In this document: positions 22,477 through 35,004 of the stretch, piece by piece
Layout: each line of letters starts with the position of its first letter
How positions within the stretch are numbered: the stretch's first letter is position 1
NCBI GenBank assembly: GCA_020543525.1
Contig: JAHYIO010000031.1
Span: forward strand, 682,001-746,000
Origin: Coriolopsis trogii
Taxonomy: Eukaryota; Basidiomycota; Agaricomycetes; Polyporales; Polyporaceae
Direction: 5' to 3'
Length of the DNA: 64,000 nucleotides
Program-made: the position numbers and the translations under genes
Notes under the pieces: generated by a model
Told to the model about the DNA's origin: nothing
The model's input: only the letters and a program-made list of their open reading frames with translations
The model's database searches: none

Positions 22477-24917
22477 TCACTGGGCCAGTGAGACGCGAAG
22501 GGGCATCGCGACCCCTAGCTCTTCTCGGCCCTTGATCATCGGGGCCATGACTGCGCTAGCAGGTGAGCGCACAATCTCGACCTTCTCCGCAGGCAGCGCA
22601 AACTCGAACAGCTCAACAAGCTCAGCAAGGAGCGCTTGCATCTCGATAACCCTATAGAAACGTCAGAGATATCATCAGCCCCAGTCTGAGTGAGGACCGA
22701 TGGAGACAGGACGCACGCGAACCGCCACCCTACACACCCCCGGAGACCTGCGGCTACAGGGACAAACGGGACCGTCATGTCAGTATACGACGGGGCCACA
22801 CTCCAGCAAGGTACTGAAAGTGCGTACAGAACGTCATCCTATGCGCCAGGATTGTGCGTCAGTACTGCTGTGCCTCGCCAAGGAGTCGAGCCTGCCGGGG
22901 AGCACTCACAAGTTCGCATACATCCCGACGTTCACATCCTTCGCGATGTTCAAGCGGGTGAATCTATCTGGGTTCCAGACGTCCGCATCCGCGCCCCACA
23001 CACCCGGAACACTGCAACCGGGGCTCTCGGTGAGCGATCAGCACAAAAGAGAGGAGGAGCCACCCACCGGTTGTACGCAGCAATGGAGCATATGACGGTT
23101 TGCCCCGCTCTAATGGGTATCTCCGTGATCGTCTCCCCCGTGGTCGACACAACAGGATAGGCCAGCGGGAGAACGTCGTCCGTCGTCGCGACACGAGTGA
23201 GGCGGGGGACGATCGGATGCACGCGCAGGGTCTCCTAAAGATGGGTTCTCCACATGAGATGTCTACAAGATGAGCAGGAGCCAGTTCACGTACCTTGATA
23301 GCATTGGTCACCGTGCTCAACGAGTCGAGATCTTCCGTCCCGAACTGGCGCTCGCCCTGCGCGACCAGGCGTAGTCGCGCCTCCTTGATCTCTGCGCGCA
23401 TGCGCGCCTGGTATTCAGGGTGACGCGCCAGTTCGTAGAGCAGGAAGGTGAGCGTAGAGCCCGTTGTCTCGTGCCCGGCCGTAGTGAGCGTCAACATTTG
23501 CGCCATCAGCTCGTCGTCGCTCAGGCGCGTCTTGCTATCCTCAGAAGCGTTCGCTTTGACTGAATGGCACACGATCAGTATCATCGCCCGCAGGAGCTCA
23601 CAGAGGAACTCTGACTTACTGAGCAGACTCATAACGTCCTTTCCTGTCTTCTGCCCCTCCGCATCAACGCTTGACTTCTTCTCGCGGACCATCTGCTTCC
23701 CGTAAGCCCTATATATATTATGAAGCTCGCGGAGATGCTTGATGGGGGAGACGGGGATGTAACGAAGCAATGGAAGTAGTGCCTTTGGAATGTAATCCCA
23801 ACCTAGCCGGAACAGTACCTGTGACCGGCCGGGTTTGTACTCAATGTTCGAACTGGACATCATGAGTTAAACGGATCGCATGTTCGTTATGAAGTACTCA
23901 CAAGAAGTTGTCATACACCTTGAAAATTGGACTATTCAATCCACCGTCGATTGCGTTGTAGTCGTAGTCGAACGCGGCTGCCAGTACGTAGTAAGATCAG
24001 AGTGCAATCTGGCAAACCTGGGGGCATTGTGGCTCACCTTCGCCGATGATGTCCAATGTAACCGCAGACAACGATTTATTGACCGTGACCTCTAGCTCTG
24101 GTATAGAGGAGAGCTCGGTCTTCCACTTTTCTGTGAGCTGTGAGAAATGCACATTTACGTCCGCTATAGGCACATGCGACACTCCAGCTAGCAACTCACC
24201 CTGCCGACCATGCGCTGAAAGAGCGGAAGGAATGTTCGAAGGTGCGCAGCGCTAAACGCGGGGTTCATCAACTTCCGATGGCGACGATGGTCCTCCGCTA
24301 TCGGATGGATGCGGTCAGAACCGGTATGTCGTCACCTCACGGAGATATCATGCACATTACCTGACGTGGTGATAATCCCGGGTCCTGAGAAGATGCGCAC
24401 GAACCCGCTCTCTGACTCCGTCTTGACATATCGGTAGCCGGCCTTGTGAAAAATGTGTTGCATGACCTGTTACGTGCGACGACCATCAGGGCGGGGTAAT
24501 CGTGGTTCAGAAACGCATACAAGTGGGAAAAAATGTATGTACCTTTGGGTCGGCACTCATGATTGCTTCCGTCTGTCATAACCATTGAGTCAGTCACGGT
24601 GTATAACAAATACGAAGGATGGCATGCCCTCACTCCCAAGAAGCACCCGACCCGCCAAGTAGGGCCATACTCGCGGAGCCAACCGAACTCCCAAGAGCCA
24701 ATTTCAGTCCGCTGAGTGAAAGCGTATTCGTGACCTGTACGATCCGTGAGTGCTCAACAGGGAAGTCCGAATGCAAGCCAAGGCGCAACGTACCGAACAA
24801 CCAGGATGGACGGCTAGGACCTCGGATGTTTCTGATCAAGCGTGCCTGTAAATGACGACGCACAAGCACGAAGATCACGCTTGCAGCGACCAGGGCAGCA
24901 AAAGCAATAGGAATCAT
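22477..24917 (-). CDS. Cytochrome P450, tandem copy 1
   Basis: This is a microsomal P450 monooxygenase with a basidiomycete-type layout. The ATG at 24917 gives a membrane anchor (MIPIAFAALVAASVIFVLV) then a basic/proline hinge. Exon 2 has QRTEIGSWEFGWLREYGPTW. Further exons give MSADPK, HIFHKAGYRYVK, DHRRHRKLMNPAFS (C-helix), LTEKWKTEL, AAFDYDYNAIDGG, and the I-helix AGHETTGSTLTFLLYE (about 23480-23430). The K-helix ETLR precedes HPIVPRLTRVA, followed by GVWGADADVWNPDRF. The heme loop reads FSAGLRGCVGWRFA only if an 11-nt exon at 22828-22838 is included. The last exon ends RVSLAQ at 22477. About 13 introns are needed and all key motifs are present, so it looks functional. The substrate is unknown, and the CYP family cannot be assigned by eye. 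Confidence 0.88.
22828..22838 (-). other. 11-nt microexon of P450 copy 1
   Basis: GATGACGTTCT is flanked by a TAG acceptor (22841-22839) and a GTAC donor (22827-22824). It completes Leu, adds Met-Thr-Phe and opens Ser, joining NVGMYAN to SAGLRGCVG in frame. Without it the two exons are out of phase and the heme-loop Phe is missing. Confidence 0.8.
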
Positions 24918-25966
24918 GTTGTTTTGAGCCAGGAGTAGAGATGGTCGGAGAGGGCTTGTGAGCTGCTGAGGGAATACTGTTCGACGGGCGAGGCTTTATC
25001 GCGTCGCGAAGCTTGTGTCGTGGTAATGCATGTCTTCGATGACGAGCCGTAACGTCCGGCCGGGGGCAAAAGACGCACTTAGTCAAGGCTAGTCTCGACT
25101 ATGTCTCGTCATTGCCTGAGAGTCAAATAATCAGCTGCGTTGTTTGTGTGAGAGAAAGAACGAGGACGGGCGGGAAATCTTGTAGAGTGTGATTAGTACT
25201 ATAGGATGGACTGGAGGAGATAACGCAGTACTCCGAGTCATGCACAATTTGTCCAGTCCTAAGTATGCCTCAGGTTCCTCAGACTGGAAGCGTGACGCCG
25301 GTTATCGCATGGCACCTGTCGCGGTGTCCAGAAGCTCAGATGACTGACCTGACGTTAGGTAATTCAGCCGACAAAGTGTTCCATAGCCTGATGTCCGAAG
25401 GCTAGAACGTAGCAGGGCGAGTTGTAGCAGGCTCAGGGATAGCATGTTCATGTCGCAGCGGATCCCGCCAGCCTTAGCCACTGGCATGCACGCGCAGCAG
25501 TGAGTGGTTCAAAGTCAACGTGTCCTTCGATGCCGCCACGACAGATGGGCGCTCAATTGACCACGTGTCGACATGCCACGTTCAGCGTCTCCAGTATACT
25601 TACTTTAACTTGACCAAAACTTGCTCGCTATCAAGCTCAAACCTTAATGTTCAAGAAATCGCGTGCACTGACTAGTAATCTCGTCGCACGAGAGAGCGCT
25701 ACAATCAACGGAGCGGTCGATGATGAGGTCAATCGCACAGACCTTTACGCGACCATGTAATGCTTCGAGTCCCCTCAGTCGTGTCAGGGGATGCAGGGTC
25801 ATCCCGCCGACTCATCAGCCAGCTAGTAGCGTAATCTGACATGCGGTGTTGCCGTCCTTCCAAGTTGAACCGTCCAAGATGCATTGAGAGTGAAGGTATG
25901 GGTTCAACGTATTCAATCAGAAGAGGTGAACAGGGGGACCGAGACTAAGTGGGACCCCGGACTCGA
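24918..25966. promoter_or_regulatory. Promoter of P450 copy 1 and spacer
   Basis: The first about 270 bp upstream of the 24917 start match the sequence upstream of the second P450, including a stretch with TCGTCATTGCCTGAGAG. The rest, to 25966, holds no recognisable gene. Confidence 0.55.
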
Positions 25967-28411
25967 TCACTGGGCCAGTGAGACGCGAAGGGGCATCGCA
26001 ATCCCTAGCTCTTCTCGGCCCTTGACCATCGGGGCCATGAGGGCACTGACCGGAGCACGCACGATCTCGACCTTCTCCGTAGGTGGTGAAAACTCGAAAG
26101 TCTCCACGAGCTCTATCAGGAGCGCTTGTAGCTCGATAACCCTGGAGAGATACAATTAGCTCCCGTTTGAGCGAGGTTCGATGGAGACAGAACGCACGCG
26201 AACCGCCACCCTACACACCCCCGGAGACCGGCGGCTACAAGCAGAAACGGAACCGTCAGGTCAGTACACGACGGGGCCACACATCAGCAAGATACCAGAA
26301 GCACGTACAGAACGTCATCCTATGCGCCAATATCGTACATTAGTGCCGTTTCGAGCCATGATATAATAAGAACCTGCCAGCGAGCGCTCACAAATTCGCA
26401 TACATCCCGACGTTCACGTCCTTCGCAACATCCAAGCGGGTGAACCTATCCGGGTTCCAAACGTCCGCGTCATCGCCCCATACACCTGGAAGACTATATG
26501 CGTGGTGTACGGTAAGAGGGGTCAGCACGAACGCAAGAGGAAGAGCGCCTTCACCGGTTGTATGTAGCAATGGAGCATATGACGGCCTGCCCCGCTCTAA
26601 TGGGTATCTCCGTGATCGTCTCCCCCGTTGTGGACACAATTGGATAGGCCAATGGGAGGACGTCGTCCGTCGTCGCGACACGAGTGAGGCGAGGGACGAT
26701 CGGATGCATGCGCAAGGTCTCCTGAGGACGATTTCTCCGCATGAGAGGTCCACGGGAGCAGCGTAAGACACTCCACGTACCTTGATAGCGTTCGTCACCA
26801 GCGCCAACGAGTCGAGGTCCTCCATCCCAAACTGGCGGTCACTGCGCGCGACCAGGCGTAGTCGCGCCTCCTTGATCTCTGCGCGCATGCGCACCTGGTA
26901 CTCGGGATGGTGCGCTAGCTCGTACAGCAAGAAGGTGAGCGTAGTGCCCGTCGAATCATGCCCAGCCGTAGTGAGCGTCGACATCTGCGCCATCAGCTCG
27001 TCGTCGCTGAGGCGCGTCTTGCCATCCTCGGAATTGTTCGCTTTGACTGTCAGTCGCGCACAGTCAGCATCGGTGCCCACAGGGCTCACACGGTCGGGGA
27101 ACTCCGACTTACTGAGAAGACTCAAGACATCCTTCCCAGTCGTCTGCTCCTCCGCATCGACGCTCAATTTCTTCTCGCGGACGATCTGCTTCCCGTACAC
27201 CCTGTATGTATCGTAAAGGGCGCGGAGATACTTAAAAGGGGAGATGGGGATGTAACGAAGCCAAGCAACCATTGACTGCGGGATGTAATCCCACCCCAAC
27301 CGAAACAGCACCTGTGACCGAGGAGGTTTGAATTCGATGTTCGAACTGGACATGATCAGCTGGACGGGGCACATGTTGTGGTCTGAGGCACTCACAATAA
27401 GTTTTCATACACCTTGAAGATTGGACTTTTTAGTCCCCCATCGAATGCGTTGTAGTCGTAGTCGAACGCGGCTGCCAGTGAAGAACGTCAGGGCATGCAT
27501 TTAGAGGATCTGCAGCATCACGCGCGGCCTGACCTTGGCCGATAATGTCCAAAGTGACTGCCGAGAGCCACTTATTGACCGTCACCTCCAATGTTTGCGT
27601 AGACGAAAGTTCAACCCTCCACTTCTCCGTGAGCTATAGGAGATGCAAATCCTAGAATCAACTATATGCACATGCGACATTCCAGCTAGCAACTTACCCT
27701 GCCGACCATGCGCTGGAAGAGTGGAAGGAATGTCCGAAGATGCGCAGCGCTAAAGGCAAGGTTCATCAACTTCCGATGGCGACGATGGTCTTCCGCTAGA
27801 GGGAGACGGTCAGAACCAACTAACCACCATATGTCATCACCCCGTGGAGGCGTGATGCTCCTTACCTGAAGTGTTGATGATCCCCTGCCAAGATGCGCAT
27901 GTACCCGCTCTCTGATTCGGTTTTGACGTAGCGGTAGCCCGACTTGTGGAAAATGTGCTGCATGACCTGTTACGTGCAACGGTAATAAGACGGGTTCAAG
28001 GTCTTGCATGAGACGGAGTAATATGTACCTTAGGATCGGCACTCATGATCGCATCCGTCTATGAACGTCCATACAGTCAGTATACGAAAAATTTCCAAGC
28101 AAGTCGGCCCCTGTCCTTACTCCCAGGAAGCCCCCGACCCCCCAAGTAGGCCCGTACTCGCGGAGCCAACCAAATTCCCAAAGGCCAACTTCGGTCCGCT
28201 GAGTGAAAGCATACTCATGACCTTCAAGTTGCGCGCCTCATGAGCGATCGCACAGGGAGTATTGATGCCAATTTGATCCAGGCGTACCGTACAACCAGGA
28301 CGGACGGATAGGTCCTCGAATGTCTCTGATAGAGCGAGCCCGTCGATGACGACGCACGAGCGCAAAGATCACGCTCAAAGCCAAAAGGGCTGCAAAGGCG
28401 ACAGGGATCAT
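25967..28411 (-). CDS. Cytochrome P450, tandem copy 2
   Basis: This is a close paralogue of the upstream P450, in the same orientation with the same intron layout. The ATG at 28411 gives the anchor MIPVAFAALLALSVIFALV. Then come FTQRTEVGLWEFGWLREYG, the DHRRHRKLMNLAFS C-helix, AAFDYDYNAFDGG, I-helix AGHDSTGTTLTF (26950-26970 region), ETLRMHPIVPRL, GVWGDDADVWNPDRF, an 11-nt exon at 26309-26319, and GLRGCVGWRFA. It ends RVSLAQ at 25967. Compared with copy 1, the oxygen-activating Glu-Thr pair of the I-helix is Asp-Ser and the C-helix has NLAF for NPAF, so the pocket may have diverged. No stop was seen inside the joined exons. The substrate is unknown. Confidence 0.87.
26309..26319 (-). other. 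11-nt microexon of P450 copy 2
   Basis: The sequence is identical to the copy-1 microexon, with a TAG acceptor before it and a GTAC donor after it. Its conservation while the flanking introns have diverged supports a real exon. Confidence 0.8.
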
Positions 28412-30184
28412 GGCTGTCTCATACAGGCGTGGAACTAATTGGAGGGGGGCTTGTGTGTTGCTGGGAAAAGACCGTTCTACAGGCGAGCTTTTATCGCGTT
28501 GCAAAGCTTGTGTCATGGTAATGGATGTCTTCGATGATTCGATGATAAGCCGCAACACCTGGTCGGGCACGAAAGACACTCTTAGTCAATACAATCCTTG
28601 ACTATGCCTCGTCATTGCCTGAGAGACCAAACATCAGCTGCGTTCGTGTGAGAGAAAGGCGGGAAAACATGTATAATGCGATTACATACGTAATGCCTTG
28701 GAGTAGATAAGAGGACGAAGAGTACCCAGGCAGTATGTGTCCGGCGCTGTGAAGCGATGAGTATTTCTTAACACTCTACGTCGAGACGGTCGTGGTAGCT
28801 CACCTACGGCCATCGCAATGTTCACTGGCAGAATGACTGATCCGGCGTTAGGGGAACATACTATGCTAGGACGTATAAGAGCAGGTGGTGGTGGTGGCCG
28901 TGGCTCTTACTGGCTCACCGCTTCTGGATTGGAACAAATCGACACCCTTCTGGGGTCCATCGAGTTATGGGAGAGGACTAGGAAGGGTTGCGCCAGGGCA
29001 GAGAAGCGGGTTGAGGGGTGCATAGGCCAGTGTAGGAAATGTGACGCTGGGAATCCCGCACAATTGGGAGGTGTCGGCGATATGAGTGGGGTAGAGGGGT
29101 GTCTTCACCGGAACCAGAGACGGGTAGTACTCAGCCGCTGCACTTGCGGAGTTGTACTGCGGCTGGGCTTGGCGACGGCCTCGCCCTCCATGTTCTTACA
29201 CTTTGTTGAGCAGGAGCAGGACCTCGATCGACGCTTCCTGTCAGGCTTGACCGTATCCTCGACTTGCGCTCAGGCTGTCCTATCTGTCGCGACCTGGCTC
29301 TCCTCGACATCCGCTGCCCGCATCAACATACAGCGTCTTTGCAGACCTGACCACATCTCCGCACGTCCTGCGTTGTCACCGGGTCGTCGAGGGTCCCATT
29401 AGGGAGGTCCTCCGGTGGTGCCTTAGGCGATTGTCCGCGATCCACCTCGTCCCTGCTCAGCCCGCCTGACCTGCAGCTGGTTGATGCGACAGCTAGGACG
29501 GCCTGTGCTCAGCCTCATTGGCGCGCACAGCGAATATTATGAGGAGCTACTCACCAAGCAAGACATGAAAGTGATAATATGTAGTACAGCAGTGGTGGAT
29601 GTAGGGAGAGGTTGGTGAGCGCGCGCGCTCCCGGCCGGGTGGCAGCAACTATTAGACGCCGGTGTGCGGTCCTGCCGCCTCTTGCGGTGCACTGCAAGCT
29701 TTTCCGTGCCATCATCGCCTCTCTGTACTGGATAGCTATGGGACTCACTCTGGAGCGTCATCTCCCCCTCCGCACAAGTACCTCAGTGCAGACTAGCGTC
29801 TGAATGAAGCCGCGTTGTCCCATTGCAAGTCTCCCTGACGTAGACCTGGTGGGACTTTCTGGTGCTCTGGAATCAGAATATGTGCCTCTTTCAACTCCGG
29901 TATGAAACGGAGAGCGGAAGCTGAACCACGTGGAGGAGTAGCAATAGGGAGCCAACATCGGTGAGTTCATACGTGACGCGTGAAGGATTGACCACACGAA
30001 GCTCAACGAACGCGATCCGAAGCCGTCTTCTGTGCACTGGGCCGTATCTCATTCTCTAATGCCATAACCTCAAGGCGGGGCTATAGCGCGGACGAAGGGC
30101 GGTACTGCCGGCTTTTCGTCTCTTCGTGCTTCAAGCTCTCCAGCAGATCCCTCGCCTGCTTTCCGCCCACGTTTCCCTCCAGGT
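28412..30184. other. Promoter of P450 copy 2, then gene-poor spacer
   Basis: About 28412-28690 is the promoter duplicated with the P450. The frames after that (for example a 194-codon frame at 28818) have no domain, a biased composition and no support. Confidence 0.4.
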
Positions 30185-31720
30185 CGTGGTTGTCTTTGTC
30201 GAGCGTTGTGCCATCGAGCTCACGTTGCCCGGCGCCCGACGGGTTTCCGGTCCGGGCCTTCCCGGTCGTTCCACTGTTCATTCCAAGCCTCTCAGGTTGA
30301 CTCTCACCGTGCCAACTAAAAGTGCCTGTGAGCTGAGCAAGCTTTGAACAGCCTCTCAATAATATCGTTGTCTCCCGAGATATGCTTTGAGGCACACTGC
30401 CCAGTGCTACATCTGGAAGGCATCCACAATATAACATTCACTGAACGGACTTGTCCGAGGCAACAGGTATTCATGGACTGTAGACCAAGGTATCGAACGG
30501 AAAGGTATACACATTGGCGAGTGAATCAGCCCAAAGGATAGACGCGACAGCTCTAGGCTTTCTCGGCGACTGCAGCGGCCTTGGCCATGGTCTCCTTGAA
30601 TTGGGGCTGTCCATTGCATCGTCAGGTTATATCACGTAGGAAAAGCGGGGAAGACACGCACGAGAGAAGAAGTGCCCTTCCCAAGCGGAAGGAGGCTGCC
30701 CAAAAGAGGCTTCATGAAATACACGTCAATACATCGTCGCTTCTCGTGGATAGTGGGACTCGAGGAAGAACGCACCGCAACCACAGACTCCATTTCCGCG
30801 ATAATCGAGGAGATCTCAGACCCGTTGATAGCCCCGGGCTGAGCCTTGTTGATGTCCTGAGAAACGATTCAGCAAATGATACCCAGTAGGACATTGGAAG
30901 GGTGATGTTACCGTGGCCATCGTGCTCATGTGTACCGCAGTGAGTCTAGAGATCGTGACGTCGAAACAGCGTGAACGACTGTATCCCGAGCTCTCATGGT
31001 CAATAGTACCCACCCGATGTCTTCCAGGTAAGCGGTGACCGCGTCGAGCGGGAGCCCGCCAGACGCCTGCGCAGCCTCGCGCTTGGAAGAGGGCTTGAAG
31101 TCCCCAATCAGCTGTAACAGCCCAGTCAATACTACGCTTCAGACATCACACATGCAGCGGGGCGTCCACAAGGGCAGGTATCCCCCACCCACCTTGATAC
31201 TGTCCTGGACGACCTTGAGAATGTCCCCGGTGAGGGCGAGCGCGTCCTGGGCGATGGTGCCGATGTCCGCACGGCGCTGGTTGGACGCGGAGGCACCCAT
31301 GACGGCGCCGGTGCTGACGAGGGCGGTGAACACGTAGGTGGAGAATTTCATCTTGGTTATCAGAGAGTATGGAGTCGGTGAGCGGAGCTGCTGTAGGGAA
31401 TGTGCGAGCGTGCGCGAGGTATCTGAAGGGCAGCTGAGGTCCGAACGATGTCGAATGAAGAGTCGGAGAGCGTAGGGCTCTGCTTTATAGCTCTCTCGAG
31501 CGTCCGCGCTTGGTGGGTGAGGGTCATGTATGTCGTCGGTATGTCGCAGCAGCGGGCCTATTCTCTCTCTAATGATGTCTTCTCGAGCAGAGGATTGGGA
31601 CTAGAAGGTCGAGATGTCAATACAGACATGACGTCTACCATTCAAGAAGAGGACCAAACTCACCGGAACCCGAATGTACACACATGCGAAGAGCCGTCGC
31701 AGAAAGAAATGCACGCTAGA
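30185..31720 (-). repeat. Inverted duplication, left arm
   Basis: The minus strand of this arm matches the plus strand of about 39885-41405. The match runs from promoter (TTGTACATTCGGGTTCCGG-like, then the TATAAAG region), through the whole small secreted-protein gene, to about 370 bp past its stop. Similarity is high throughout, with small indels; the left arm has about 20 extra bp near 30280. Confidence 0.85.
30553..31351 (-). CDS. Small secreted protein, copy 1
   Basis: The ATG at 31351 starts MKFSTYVFTALVSTGAVMGA, a clear signal peptide. A dibasic NQRR follows, a possible Kex2-type cut before ADIGTIAQDAL. Six exons join in frame: exon 2 has LIGDFKPSSKRE and LPLDAVTAYLEDIG, then VHMSTMAT, AQPGAINGSEISSIIAEME, PLLGSLLPLGKGTSSL, and the last exon ends KAAAVAEKA at 30553. 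The mature part is about 140 residues, Ala/Ser/Leu-rich, amphipathic and without cysteine. It resembles hydrophobic surface-binding (HsbA-like) proteins in size and layout, but that is a guess. Its first intron uses a normal GTGGGT donor. A TATA box (ctttata on the plus strand) lies at about 31483-31489. Confidence 0.82.
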
Positions 31721-33246
31721 GCGTACGAGTGAATACTGCTCGCAGCGTATACTACGCACAGCCTACTGGGCACAGCGTAGCAAGCCCGACACCAGAGCGT
31801 AGACCTACCATCGAAGAGCGTCTCTGGCTTCCAAGATTATCCTCAGCCTCCCGCAAACAACCAGTGGCCATCATTATAGACCGCGGACGTAGAGCGGAGG
31901 GATGTTTCAATTGCTACTTCAAATGAACTTGAGGAGCACAGCTTGCCGCAGTCGCAGCAGACTAACCCTGAAATCATGACGTGAGCGGAGAATAACCGTG
32001 ACAGGTGCTCGGAATGGAACGAGAACGCACCGTGCTTGCCTCCTCGAAACGATCCTCGAGGGAGTGGAATGCAAGTATGCCCTCCCTGTATCGCCGCTGC
32101 GCGCGATTGCGCTTGTGCGCGGGTGGCGTTTAGGCGGAACCTGAGGAAAATAATGGAGAGTTCAGTCCCAACACGTCCGTCTGCACGTCCAGCGGCAAAG
32201 AGGCATATGTGCATCTTCATGATGGAGACGCACCATAACCACTTCCTGGGAATGTTCGCATACCATACATGAACCACCCCGTTCGGCGTGCCGTCCGTGG
32301 CCACCCATAGTTCTCAATGAATATTAGTCTCGCAGACACCAAGCGCATAGTACAGTAGCAGCTCTCACAAGGGGTATGTCACGGCAGGAGAACTGAACAG
32401 GGATACCGTGTATCCTCAAGAGTACATGAAGACATAAGCTTCGGGTCCGGGGCACAGCAGCCTCTGCCTGATCTGGCTGAGAAGTTGAGGTCTTCAACGT
32501 TATGCCAGTGCTTGGGTATTCCAAGCTGACAGATGCCTGAACGGAGCAAGGTATGAGTCAAGTAGTACCTGTAAGCAGGGGCCCCTGCCATCGCCATGGA
32601 CTGTCCCAAAAGGACTAGCGACCCGATCATGATCGAGCTACATGCAGGCGGTCATGGTAGTCCGACTCAGAGGATCCGACCTCGAACTTGAAGACATATG
32701 ATCTAAACTTTGTCGACCCGCGAGGTGATTCTTTTAACCTCCAAACAAAAAAATCTCGCCAGATTGACCCGAGGCTGCCTTCGAGTGCTAGTAGCGTTTG
32801 GCGGAGGTCAGCTATGGAGGAGGCATGTTGATGGTCGAGCGAGCGGCATTCACCCCAGTGAACAATAGCGCTAGCCGCTTGTCGTGACGGCATCGCAAGT
32901 GTCACGAATGTTGTGTGACCCACTGACACGTGCTGTGACATGACGCGCGTCCACTTACTATAGCCGCGTGGGACCACGGCTCCTTTGCAGAGGACTCACG
33001 CGTCCGCGAAGTCGACCACTACTGATCAGACAGGTAACGTCTTCGATCTGTCGTTTGAGCACGTATGACTGGCTGATTACTTATTTCTAGATCATTGTCA
33101 AGCAATAGCGTCCTAGTCGTAGAGTTCTTCACGTCGACGTCCAACTCCCCAACTACCCGATCTCGCCAATTCCGAGAGTTACAAGTGAGTTGATTTGCGA
33201 GCCTTGTTGACTCAGTGCTCACAAGATTTGCTTACAGCTGTCTATT
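31721..33246. other. Intergenic, nothing recognised
   Basis: A 116-codon minus frame (32977-32627) looks mildly coding (LRQTLLALEGSLGSIWRDFF) but matches no family known to me and has no clear splice partners. Confidence 0.35.
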
Positions 33247-34805
33247 ATGAGCTGCGAACTACGGTTCTCTCCCTCGTCCCAGGCGGATACGGGCACATTC
33301 AAGCTACTTGAGCTACCTCCTGACCTCTACAAACTCATTGAGTCCTCGATTGAGGGCCAGCAAACGCCAAGGTATGTGTTTCCATAGCAGGCCGAGTAGA
33401 TGTGAGAGCTTATTGCGTTGGCTTCTAGCTTTACTATCAAAGGCGCTACAGATGAGGATGCGGTTCTCTGTACAGCCGACAAGACCTACACTGTCCGCTC
33501 CGTGGTGCTCTCAAATTCTGTCCTTGTTGTGACCCCTGAAAGAAGTACTGAAGACGACGACGAAAATGGCGAAGAGGATGTAAACGAAGTTTTCATCCGC
33601 GACCAACTCAACGAAGTTCTCGAACTCGTCCCCAGCGTTCCGCGCCTACACAAGCTGAACGTGCTATTGCGAGGGCGGGAATACGACGAAGGCCACGAGG
33701 ACGATGATATGGTTAGCGATGATGAGGATGGCGCGTTAGTAAGTGGTCCTAGCAGTTGGCTCTTCGATGTCGCATACTGCATGCTGATCATAGTGGACGA
33801 CAGGATCGCCGACGGGAACGATTCACGTACCAAGACGCGCGGCGGACGATTCAAGCGAGCGATGCAGAACTCGACGAAGGCCTCCGCGACCGTCGCGTCC
33901 TGATTCTCAAGGGTCCGTCTCCCTCTCTTCTTTCTATTTGCAGGCACTTCTATGTCCCAACCCTGGCTGAACCACCGCTGCTACCTAAGGCGAACTCCGC
34001 GCAATTGCAAAGTCATACCTCACAACGATCCTCGAACTCCTTCTCACGAATCTCGTCTCTCTCTCCCTCACGTATACCGCAGCGCCCGTAGACACTCTCA
34101 CTGCGGCCCTTGAGGAAGAGCATGACGTCCGGCGAGACGTCTCCCGGCAGGTCATGTCCTGGTTCGGGGCGTTCTCCGATCACGGGACGTGGGCGATGGA
34201 CGCAGATGCAGTAGTCAAAGAGGTCGGGCTCGGAATCCTACGTGCACATCGGGTACGTCTCTCGCGCCCATGTCTACGCCATGAAGCATACAGATGCCGA
34301 ATCGCTCTGACGGTCTGCTCAATGCATACTCACTTCTTCCGCCGCACCTGCACCAGGCCGACCCCGTCCACGACATCTTGTTCCTCGCCCAATGGCGCAA
34401 GGCCGTCGGAGATGCCTTCGAGGAGCGCGTTTCACTGTCTCTTCTCGCCGTACGTCCCCCTCCCTGTCCCTGCTCGTGTCTGCGGACCTCTCACGCACGC
34501 TCGCCAACACGCTTCTCATAACCTCATATCAGGGCAACTACCTCGCCTCCATCGACACGCTCTCCACCCCGCCAAAGACGCTCCTCACCTACTTCCCCTC
34601 CTCCGAATTGCCAGTCGAGCCCGGCGCGCGCTTCGCGGAACTCTTCCTTGCGCGCCCGCGGTGGAAGGCGGAGGAGATCGGGCCTTTCCTAGCCGACATT
34701 TCCGTGGACACGAAGGAGCGGGATAAGCTGTTGCTGAAGCACGCCAGGGCGCTCACCGATCCCGACGGTATCTGGTACACCGCGCGGGCGAAGTACAATG
34801 CTTGA
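33247..34805 (+). CDS. DCC1: Sister chromatid cohesion protein DCC1
   Basis: DCC1 is a subunit, with Ctf8, of the alternative clamp loader Ctf18-RFC, which loads PCNA and supports cohesion during replication. Exon 1 (33247-33371) reads MSCELRFSP and LLELPPDLYKLIE. Exon 2 from 33429 has TIKGATDEDAVLCTADKTYTVR and VVLSNSVLVV, the family's signature, with an acidic insert (about 33550-33590) and another near 33700. Later exons give RRVLILKGELRAIAKSYLTT (the join skips about 33912-33988), VMSWFGAFSD, VKEVGLGILRAHR and DPVHDILFLAQWRKAVGD. The last exon carries the winged-helix C-terminus: TYFPSSELPVEPGARFAELF, RWKAEEIGPFL, then KERDKLLLKHAR. The stop is at 34805. The gene appears intact and ends 200 bp from the convergent DUF262 gene. 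Confidence 0.9.
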
Positions 34806-35004
34806 GTGTCTCGCTAGCGCGTATGACGGCCTTGTGTCGGAACGAAGCATGTACAACTCATCTCCATAGCATAACGATACATTCACGGCCTACATTATTA
34901 GTACGTATCTGAGTACGAGCGTGACGGAACGAGGACAGCCCAGGGAGGACCGGAACAGTCACCAAGCACTCGACGTGAAGTCTCCCAACCAAACAGACCA
35001 TCGT

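Noticed and set aside
22760..22800. Reading straight from the intron into the P450 heme loop (frame with VPFVPVAAGLRGC)
   Set aside because: It lacks the heme-loop Phe and crosses a clear CTGAC branch site and TAG acceptor; the microexon model restores the family sequence.
28818..29402. 194-codon plus frame
   Set aside because: Biased composition with a Gly run, no recognisable domain, no promoter or homologous pattern.
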